Below, one piece after another: positions 52,126 through 58,848 of a DNA stretch of 64,000 nucleotides (its first letter is position 1; every line of letters begins with the position of its first letter). The position numbers and the translations under genes are program-made. Source of the DNA: Anaerolineae bacterium (GTDB lineage Bacteria > Chloroflexota > Anaerolineae > Caldilineales > Caldilineaceae); NCBI GenBank assembly GCA_030432295.1, contig JAUIHI010000022.1:1-64000 (forward strand), written 5' to 3'. The notes under the pieces are model-generated. The model saw nothing but the letters and a program-made list of their open reading frames with translations. It had not been told where the DNA came from and did not search any database.

Positions 52126-53148
52126 TTAAAGCGCCTCGACATTCTGCTGATCCGCGCTGGGATCGTAAATCTCAACATTGGAAATATCAACCCAGCAGGC
52201 CGACTTGTGATCCGTACCCACAGTCACCAGTGTCGGATTTTCCTGCCAACATTTTTCAATATTGAATACACAGCGAGGCGCAAAGGGGCAATGGCTGGGT
52301 GGGTCGAGCAAATCTGGGGGTAGACCGTCGATGGGGATAAGCCGTTTCTGGCGGCCCAGGTCCAGGCGAGGAATCGAACGCAACAGCCCCAATGTGTAGG
52401 GGTGACGGGGCTGGGCGTAGAGTTCGTCCACCGCTGCCTCTTCCACCACAAAACCCGAGTACATCACAATCACCCGGTCGGCCATCCCGGCCACCACACC
52501 CAAATCGTGGGTGATCCAGATAATCGCCATCCCCAATTCCTTCTTCAGCCGTTCCACCAGGTCCACAATCTGGGCCTGGATTGTCACATCCAAAGCAGTG
52601 GTCGGCTCGTCTGCAATCAGCAGTTGGGGGTCGCAACTCAGCCCCATAGCAATCATCACACGCTGGCGCATACCGCCGGAGAACTGGTGCGGATAGTCGT
52701 CCAGCCGGGAGGCAGCACCGGGGATACCCACCAGTTCCAGCAACTCAATCGCCCGCTTGCGGCTCTCCTCCCGACCCATATTCAGGTGCAGTTCCAGGGC
52801 TTCGGTAATCTGCCGCCCGATAGTCAATACCGGGTTCAGGGAGGTCATCGGGTCCTGGAAAATCATAGCGATGCGGTTGCCCCGCACACTGCGCAGTTCA
52901 TTTTCCGAGAGTTTGAGCAGGTCTTGCCCGTCAAACATCACCTGGCCGTCCACAATTTTGCCGGGCGGCTCCGGGATCAGGCGAATCAGCGACATCACAC
53001 CGACACTTTTGCCGCTGCCAGACTCGCCCACAATTGCCAACGTCTCTCCCTGATCCACCTGATAGGAGATACCATTGACCGCGTGGACGATGCCGTCCTG
53101 AGTAAAAAATTGGGTCTTGAGATTCGAGACTTCTAGCAGTTTTGCCAT
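52126..53148 (-). CDS. Dipeptide/oligopeptide ABC transporter ATP-binding protein (OppD/DppD type), system 2
   Basis: A 340-residue ATPase with Walker [10 protein letters not shown] near 40, signature [15 protein letters not shown] near 151, Walker [13 protein letters not shown] near 172 and C-terminal [19 protein letters not shown] 53148 fits the OppD N-terminus ([19 protein letters not shown]); the frame upstream to 53268 gives an unlikely leader. It is the first gene of the second importer set and follows a good promoter at 53372-53400. Confidence 0.92.
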   Translation of the reverse strand: MAKLLEVSNLKTQFFTQDGIVHAVNGISYQVDQGETLAIVGESGSGKSVGVMSLIRLIPEPPGKIVDGQVMFDGQDLLKLSENELRSVRGNRIAMIFQDPMTSLNPVLTIGRQITEALELHLNMGREESRKRAIELLELVGIPGAASRLDDYPHQFSGGMRQRVMIAMGLSCDPQLLIADEPTTALDVTIQAQIVDLVERLKKELGMAIIWITHDLGVVAGMADRVIVMYSGFVVEEAAVDELYAQPRHPYTLGLLRSIPRLDLGRQKRLIPIDGLPPDLLDPPSHCPFAPRCVFNIEKCWQENPTLVTVGTDHKSACWVDISNVEIYDPSADQQNVEAL

Positions 53149-53506
53149 TGCGGCCTGCTCCTGGGATGAATGGGAGTCATCGCACGATAAGTTCGCATGA
53201 ATTGGGAGATAGCTGGGAAAATGATAACAATTAAGCCCCATTCCATGCGTGAGGGCTTTGGACTGCATAAGTAGGGGAATTTACGATGCGAATCCAATAT
53301 TTTCTGATTGGCAGGACATTGAGGAAAAACTTCGTGTCCTAAGCCATCGTACAGAGAGATAAGTCTGGGCTATCCTAACAATCTTTGCGCCCTTTGTCAA
53401 CTTGGCAAAACCCACGCGCCCATTTGCCTGGCTGCCATAGGCGGGGGCGTGCCTGTCTCCCACACGCTATGGTAACAAAAAACCGGCCACAGAGGACCGG
53501 TTTGTG
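53149..53506. other. Leader and promoter region of the system-2 importer
   Basis: 358 bases without a gene. The strongest signal is the minus-strand promoter at 53372-53400, giving a leader of about 215 bases before the OppD-like start. A GGTAACAAAAAACCGGCC stretch next to the tRNA (about 53470-53500) contains CCGG-centred symmetry (ACCGGCCACAGAGGACCGGT) that may be the tRNA terminator. Confidence 0.55.
53372..53400 (-). promoter_or_regulatory. Promoter of the system-2 peptide importer
   Basis: Minus strand TTGACA (53400-53395), 17-base spacer, TAGGAT (53377-53372). The -35 box is a perfect match and the -10 box has 4/6. Confidence 0.55.
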
Positions 53507-53579
<73 letters not shown>

Positions 53580-53684
53580 AAATATTCGTTTGAGCGCTTG
53601 CGCGCCTGTCACAGTATTATCTACGTCCGGGATTTTGTCAAATCTGCGGCTATTTTGCAGACTCTTCTGTTTCCGTCCGTTTGG

Positions 53685-53758
<74 letters not shown>

Positions 53759-53813
53759 AAACGTTTCGCTGGCCCGCCCACAAACCGCGGACGGCTGTCG
53801 AACACAGAAAGAA

Positions 53814-53843
53814 AGTATAGCAGAGAGGGGAGATGAGCGTCAA
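53814..53843 (-). promoter_or_regulatory. Promoter of the two alanine tRNA genes
   Basis: Minus strand TTGACG (53843-53838), 18-base spacer, TATACT (53819-53814), about 55 bases before the first tRNA. These two hexamers and the spacing are the same as those ahead of tRNA-Leu at 56930-56959. Confidence 0.6.
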
Positions 53844-53883
53844 ATTGGGCAAGGTTTCGGGGAATCCGACTACAAGGGGGAAT

Positions 53884-53988
53884 AGGACGCAGATGACGCG
53901 GAAAGGGCTGATTGACGCAGATTTTATCCCTTCGACAAGCTCAGGGCATCGCAGCGCAAATCTGTTGTTTCCGCGTCATCTGCGTCCT
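53884..53988. repeat. Composite intergenic inverted repeat, GGACGCAGAT family
   Basis: AGGACGCAGATGACGCGGAA plus A (53884-53904) is perfectly complementary to TTTCCGCGTCATCTGCGTCC plus T (53968-53988), a 21-bp stem. The 63-base loop contains CTTCGACAAGCTCAGGG, a lone arm of the TTGAGCTTGTCGAA family, so it is a repeat nested in a repeat. Confidence 0.85.
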
Positions 53989-53997
53989 GCTCCTTCT

Positions 53998-54810
53998 TTA
54001 GCTTTGGCAGGTGGGGCAAAAGTGGGTGCTGCGCTGGGCCAGCACAATGCGCCGAATCGGTGTCCCGCAGGTGTAGCAGGGCTGGTCCGTGCGGCGAAAG
54101 ACCCGGTGTTCCTCCTGAAATGAACCCTTTTCACCGCTGGGCGGCGCATAGTTTTGCAGACTGCTGCCCCGCCCCTCAATCCCCGCCTGCAAGACGGCCC
54201 GTACCGCCCCGTGCAAGGCCGCTACTTCGTCCGGGGATAGCCCACCACCCGGACGCCGGGGATCGATCCCGGCCAGAAAGAGCGCCTCGTCCGCATAGAT
54301 ATTGCCCACCCCTGCCAGGATCGACTGATCCAACAGCAGGGCTTTGATCGACGCGGTGCGCCCGGCCAGCCCTTTCACCAAATCGTCCGGCACAAAGCCA
54401 TCTTCCAACGGCTCTGGCCCCAACTTATGAAGCACCCCGGCCGGATCGTCCACCAGCCAAATTCGGCCAAACTTGCGCGGGTCTCGATAGTGCAGCCGCT
54501 CGCCGCTGTCCAGCGCCAGGAGCAGATGGGTGTGTTTGTCCGGCTTCACAGAGGCAGGCTGCACCCGCACCTCACCGGTCATCCGCAGATGGACAATCAG
54601 CGTTTCGCCACTGTCCAGCCCAAAGAGCATATACTTGCCCCGCCGGGCAAAGCTATCGAAGCGACGTCCCCGGATCAGTTCCAAAAAGAGAACAGAATCG
54701 GGCGTGGCGATGATGCGCGGCCAATGAACTTCGCCCCCAATGACCCGTTTGCCGATCAATTGGGGGCGAAGTTCCCGTACATAAGTTTCAACTTCAGGCA
54801 GTTCTGGCAC
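53998..54810 (-). CDS. mutM: Formamidopyrimidine-DNA glycosylase
   Basis: A 270-residue base-excision repair enzyme (8-oxoguanine and FapyG removal plus AP lyase). It starts MPELPEVETYVRELRP with the catalytic Pro2 and Glu3, has Lys in the GKRVIGGEVHWPR region, the helix-two-turn-helix segment QSILAGVGNIYADEALF near 165-181, and a C-terminal zinc finger CYTCGTPIRRIVLAQ with CPTCQ. All functional sites are present. It ends at the composite repeat and starts 8 bases after the anti-sigma gene stop. Confidence 0.95.
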   Translation of the reverse strand: MPELPEVETYVRELRPQLIGKRVIGGEVHWPRIIATPDSVLFLELIRGRRFDSFARRGKYMLFGLDSGETLIVHLRMTGEVRVQPASVKPDKHTHLLLALDSGERLHYRDPRKFGRIWLVDDPAGVLHKLGPEPLEDGFVPDDLVKGLAGRTASIKALLLDQSILAGVGNIYADEALFLAGIDPRRPGGGLSPDEVAALHGAVRAVLQAGIEGRGSSLQNYAPPSGEKGSFQEEHRVFRRTDQPCYTCGTPIRRIVLAQRSTHFCPTCQS

Positions 54811-54817
54811 AGTCTAC

Positions 54818-56131
54818 TCAAGCCCTTCTTGTGTATAACCAGAGCGCGCCCAGCAGCAGGGCCAGTCCGCCAACGGCCGCTTGCAGCCAGCCCCAGTAAG
54901 CCCAGGGCAGGCCAGAATCGGCTGGGACAGGCGCAGGTGCAGAATCCGGCTCAACCGAAGCGGATGGTGCCTGCAATGCCTTCGCAACGGGTTCTTCGGA
55001 TAGTTCGGCTGGCGCGGATTGAGCCGCCACCGCCGGGGAAGATTCCTCTATTGCCGGGGCATCCGCTGCTGCATCCGCCGCGACATTGGCCGTGACCTCT
55101 GCGGGATCGTCTGCTGCGGCTTCCGCAGGCACTTCTGCCATAGACATTTCCGCCGCAGATTCCTCTGGCACAGACTCGGCCATAGGCGCCTCGCCCATAG
55201 CCGCATCCATTGGCCGACGAATCTCGGCTTGCTCTGGGATGTCGCCGAGGGCAGGTTCTTCACCGATAGGGGCCAGTGCCGCAGCCGGTGCAGCCTGGAA
55301 CAGCGCCGGGCCGCTTTCTAAGCCGCCGCCTCTGGCCTCTGGCAACATTCTGGCAGACGGTGCGCCCTGGCCTTCCGGCCCGACCGCCATAGACGCCGAC
55401 GCAGCGCCCGCGTCCATCTCTGCTGGGGCCGCTTCCATCGCCGCGGCTGAGACAGGCGGCGCTGACGCTTGGGCAGGTGCCATCTCCGCCATTGGTGCAG
55501 GCGCTGCTTTGGCCGCGGCGGGCGGAGCTTCTTCACTTTGTACATCAGCCTGTGCATCAGCGGATTCTGCATCCGCAGACGTGCTTGCTGGTTCTTTCAA
55601 CACTAGAGCCATAGCCGGTTCGGGCTGACTGGCCGGTGATGCCGACATCTCCGCCTGGCGTTGGGCCGTAGCTGGCAGCGAACTGCTGTACGAGGTAAGA
55701 CCCGGCGATGTAACCATCACCACAACAAAAAGAACAGCGGCCACAGCCGTGGCGTTGCGCAGGAGCAGATTGCCCGAATTGAAGAAAGCGAGAAATTCGG
55801 TCCAGAAGCTTCGACGGGGTGAGGCCGCAGACTGGCGCTGTGTGCTGGCCGGTGCGGGGGCAGCCGTCGCTTGCACAGCCACTCTGGCCCGACGCTCGGC
55901 CAGTACATCGGCCACCTGATCTTCCCGCAGTGCAAAGGCGCGGGGCAGGGCAATCGGGGGCAGCGCCTGCACCAATTCCACCGTGCGGCGCAGGGTTTCC
56001 ACCTCCCAGGCCAGGGCCGGGTCTGCGGAGATAGCCGCCTCGACGGTTGCTCGCTCTTGATGGGTGACAGCGCCGTCGATATAGGCCGACAGCAGCTCAT
56101 CACTGATTGGGGTACGTTCAGAACGGTTCAT
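54818..56131 (-). CDS. Putative anti-sigma factor, membrane-bound, Ala/Glu-rich
   Basis: A 437-residue protein. Residues about 8-60 (ISDELLSAYIDGAVTHQERATVEAAI) match the anti-sigma zinc-finger family fold, but the HxxxCxxC zinc ligands are absent. A first TM lies at about 120-142 (TAVAAVLFVVVMV) and a second near the C-terminus (about 410-432). The extracytoplasmic part between them (about 165-405) is extremely rich in Ala, Glu, Pro and Met. It lies directly downstream of the sigma factor gene, as expected for a sigma/anti-sigma pair. Confidence 0.8.
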   Translation of the reverse strand: MNRSERTPISDELLSAYIDGAVTHQERATVEAAISADPALAWEVETLRRTVELVQALPPIALPRAFALREDQVADVLAERRARVAVQATAAPAPASTQRQSAASPRRSFWTEFLAFFNSGNLLLRNATAVAAVLFVVVMVTSPGLTSYSSSLPATAQRQAEMSASPASQPEPAMALVLKEPASTSADAESADAQADVQSEEAPPAAAKAAPAPMAEMAPAQASAPPVSAAAMEAAPAEMDAGAASASMAVGPEGQGAPSARMLPEARGGGLESGPALFQAAPAAALAPIGEEPALGDIPEQAEIRRPMDAAMGEAPMAESVPEESAAEMSMAEVPAEAAADDPAEVTANVAADAAADAPAIEESSPAVAAQSAPAELSEEPVAKALQAPSASVEPDSAPAPVPADSGLPWAYWGWLQAAVGGLALLLGALWLYTRRA

Positions 56132-56195
56132 AAGGTCATCTACTGGGTTTCACCGTTGCCCCCGCGGGGCTGGCAGGTGAGAATCCCGAATGGGT

Positions 56196-56786
56196 TTACT
56201 CAGTTTCAGGACGAAAGGGAGCGGGCAAAAGTTCCGAGTATTCGGACAAATACTCCCGCAGCCGCCCCCGTGCCCGGCTGATGCGGGATTTGACAGTGCC
56301 CATTGCCACGCCGGTCATCTCGGCGATCTCTTCGTAGGCATAGCCGTGGACATCGCACAGCACAATCACTGTGCGCTGCTCGTCGGGCAGAGATTGGATG
56401 GCCGCTTCGATCAGTTCAGCCAGTTCCTGCCGCTCCAAATGTTCGCTGGGAGAATCTCCCGGATCGATCAGTTGGGCCGCGTATTCTTCCCCAACGGGCA
56501 GATCGTCCAGGCTGTCCGTGCGCCGCCGCTTCTGGGCGCGCAGCATATCGTAGCAGGTATTGGTGACAATCCGCATCAGCCAGCTTTTGAAGCTGCCCCC
56601 GCGAAAGCTATCCAATGCCCGGTACGCTTTGATAAAACTATCCTGCACGGCGTCGGCTGACGACTCAGTGTTGTTCAACAGTCGGTAGGCAACACTATAG
56701 GCCAGATTCTGGTATTCCAGAATGAGGTGGTTGAAGGCATTCAGATCGCCGTTGAGCGATTGTTCGATCAGCAGGTCCTGATCCAT
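56196..56786 (-). CDS. ECF-type RNA polymerase sigma factor
   Basis: A 196-residue sigma-70 family protein of the RpoE/SigW class. Region 2 has LAYSVAYRLLNNTESSADAV and FIKAYRALDSFRGGSFKSW near 33-75, region 2.4 WLMRIVTNTCYDMLR, and region 4 GYAYEEIAEMTGVAMGTVKS with ISRARGRLREYL near 155-188. It would direct RNA polymerase to a special promoter set in response to an envelope signal relayed by the anti-sigma protein encoded 65 bases downstream. ATG 56786 is the start that fits the family; its ribosome site is poor. Confidence 0.92.
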   Translation of the reverse strand: MDQDLLIEQSLNGDLNAFNHLILEYQNLAYSVAYRLLNNTESSADAVQDSFIKAYRALDSFRGGSFKSWLMRIVTNTCYDMLRAQKRRRTDSLDDLPVGEEYAAQLIDPGDSPSEHLERQELAELIEAAIQSLPDEQRTVIVLCDVHGYAYEEIAEMTGVAMGTVKSRISRARGRLREYLSEYSELLPAPFRPETE

Positions 56787-56929
56787 CGCGATTAAAAAGA
56801 TTTCCTGAGAGTATGGATAACAACACAAAGACGGACGTTGATTTAGGCTGAAACCAGCGATCTACGCTGATTCTATCAGAGTCACTCACGCTTTCCAGCG
56901 ACACCAGCATCCTATTTGCCGCGCCAGAT

Positions 56930-56959
56930 TTGACGATTTCGGCTATCACAACGTATACT
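56930..56959 (+). promoter_or_regulatory. Promoter of the leucine tRNA gene
   Basis: TTGACG (56930-56935), 18-base spacer, TATACT (56954-56959), 10 bases before the tRNA. Strong agreement with sigma-70 consensus. Confidence 0.65.
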
Positions 56960-56969
56960 GCTCTGCGAA

Positions 56970-57051
56970 GCCGAAGTGGCGGAATTGGCAGACGCGCACG
57001 ACTCAAACTCGTGTGGGGCGACCCGTGTGGGTTCAAGTCCCACCTTCGGCA
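56970..57051 (+). tRNA. tRNA-Leu (anticodon CAA)
   Basis: 82 bases with acceptor GCCGAAG/CTTCGGC and discriminator A, anticodon stem CACGA/TCGTG around CTCAAAC (anticodon CAA, reads UUG), a class II variable arm (TGGGGCGACCCG) and T arm GTGGGTTCAAGTCCCAC. No CCA encoded. Transcribed divergently from the sigma factor gene. Confidence 0.95.
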
Positions 57052-57324
57052 CTCAGTTTTCAACAACGGTCTGCTATAATCTTATGGCAGGCCGTTGTTG
57101 TCTCTGATAGTACGAAGTTCGACCTTTTTGAAATATCGAATTTGAAATGTCGAGTTTCTACTGTTCGTAGCTGATTTGTTCGTAGCTGATTGATTATAGC
57201 AAAGAGTTGGACTGCGGGAAAAAGCAGATGTGGGCTATGCAGCCCTGCGCCAGCAACAGCTTTGCTATCCAAGTGTTTTTTCTGTCCGCCTCCGGGTGAT
57301 GGCAGACTTGTGACTGAAAGATAT

Positions 57325-58695
57325 ATGAACGATATAAACCAGCCGGTGGACCTTTCGTCTATTCGTACGCAAAGCGATTCCCTGAAAGTGTCCCGAAAAG
57401 CACCGACGAGCAGCCCTCCCCTCTTTGCTCGCCTTTCTCCTATTCTCATCCTAGCAGCCCTTCTCCTGTTTCTGGCCGGATGCGGTCCGTCCGATTCCGG
57501 CGCCAGCAATATGGATTTGAGCGCGGCGACACATCGCATCGCTCAAGATTTTCAGGCCAATGGCGATCTGACCGCGGCCAGATCCGCGCTGGGTGAGTTG
57601 GACGTACCCAACGCCAATCAACTGCTGATCCTGACAGCCGAGACCGCCATCAGCGCGGGCGATATTGGCAATGCGGATGCCCTGGCCCGCCTTTCTCTGG
57701 CGCTGGGTCTGATATCCGGCAGCATCGAACGCCACGCCGAGTCCAGAGGGCTGATCGCTGCACAAAGCCAACCAGCCAGCCAAACCACCGGCGCTGAACA
57801 GCCCGCAGCCGAGCCTATAGCAACAGCCGTGGTAGCAGCCGCGGAGATAGCCGAAAATCCGACAGCGACACCGGAGGCCGCTACGGCCACGCCCGTTCCC
57901 GAAGTACCTACCGCCACACCGGAGCCGCCCACAGCCACGCCTGTGACCGACCCGGAAGTGCGCACGGAATCCGCCATGAATGTGCGGGGCGGGCCGGGCA
58001 CAAATTACGCAGTTGTGGGCGCGCTGAATGCAGGGGACGTGGCCCGCATCACCGGCAAAAATGACGCGGGAGACTGGTGGCAGATCAGCTTCGCCGGTGG
58101 CGCGGTAGGGTGGGTCTATGGCCCGCTCGTCACCACCAGCGGCGAGACCAGTGGTATAGCTGTCGCCGCTGCCCCGCCCCCACCGCCGACAGCCATACCA
58201 CCGACGGCCGCGCCTGTCGAGCCGACCAGCACCCCAGCACCGGCCCCATCCGGGGTGGATTTCCGGCTGATCGAAAGGCGGATTTGGGGCGTAGAGGAGA
58301 ACGGCGGTCGGATGGTCGGTGATTCTGTCAACTGCGGTGACAAGCAGGAACTCCAGGTGATTGTGCTGGATGCTGGCGGCAATCGGTTGAATGGAGTGAC
58401 TGTGCGGGGTGTCTACCGCAACGAATTCCATGTGACTGGGGAAAAAGGCCCAGGCATTGCCCAATACGACGTAAATGTGGATGGGGACGATATTGTGGTT
58501 GCCAGAGACGTAGATGGCCGGGATGTCAGCAGTGATCTGGCGAAAGGACTGACCGCCAAGACCTACAACATTTCCCACGCTGATCTAATACAGGGTGGAT
58601 TCTGCCGGGATGCAGCCAGTTGTGATTCGTTTATTGCGACCAATGGCTGTTTCGGTCACTTTAGCTGGACAGTGACTTTCCAACGCACATATTGA
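57325..58695 (+). CDS. SH3-domain lipoprotein with C-terminal extracellular domain
   Basis: A 456-residue protein. A polar cytoplasmic leader of ~30 residues precedes a hydrophobic segment and lipobox FLAGC (Cys53). Residues about 55-140 are helical and Ala-rich; about 170-210 is a Thr/Pro/Ala stalk with ATPEAATATPVPEV units; about 212-276 is a bacterial SH3 domain (MNVRGGPGTNYAVVGALNAG); and about 311-456 is a C-terminal domain (RLIERRIWGVEENGGR, VLDAGGNRLNGVTV, FSWTVTFQRTY) that also ends the next gene's product. It is probably a surface-attached wall-binding protein. ATG 57325 is chosen over ATG 57190, which would add a Cys-rich leader. Confidence 0.78.
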   Translation: MNDINQPVDLSSIRTQSDSLKVSRKAPTSSPPLFARLSPILILAALLLFLAGCGPSDSGASNMDLSAATHRIAQDFQANGDLTAARSALGELDVPNANQLLILTAETAISAGDIGNADALARLSLALGLISGSIERHAESRGLIAAQSQPASQTTGAEQPAAEPIATAVVAAAEIAENPTATPEAATATPVPEVPTATPEPPTATPVTDPEVRTESAMNVRGGPGTNYAVVGALNAGDVARITGKNDAGDWWQISFAGGAVGWVYGPLVTTSGETSGIAVAAAPPPPPTAIPPTAAPVEPTSTPAPAPSGVDFRLIERRIWGVEENGGRMVGDSVNCGDKQELQVIVLDAGGNRLNGVTVRGVYRNEFHVTGEKGPGIAQYDVNVDGDDIVVARDVDGRDVSSDLAKGLTAKTYNISHADLIQGGFCRDAASCDSFIATNGCFGHFSWTVTFQRTY

Positions 58696-58750
58696 CGCTT
58701 TTTCGCTGACAGGTGGAGAAACGTCTGTCTTTTGTCGGGAAATCGGTAGA

Positions 58751-58777
58751 TTGAAAGTAGGAAAGTTGGCGTATAAT
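58751..58777 (+). promoter_or_regulatory. Putative promoter of the four-cNBD gene
   Basis: TTGAAA (58751-58756), 15-base spacer, perfect TATAAT (58772-58777), 71 bases before GTG 58849. The spacer is short but the -10 box is perfect. Confidence 0.5.
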
Positions 58778-58848
58778 AGGCGGGTTATCCGGCTGCTGTT
58801 CTCCAACGGCCTGCTGAATCTGAAACCGCTCGACCCAAAGGAGATCAG

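Noticed and set aside
57190-57324. Longer N-terminus of the SH3 lipoprotein
   Set aside because: The ATG at 57190 gives a Cys-rich leader before the lipobox and has no ribosome site; ATG 57325 fits better.
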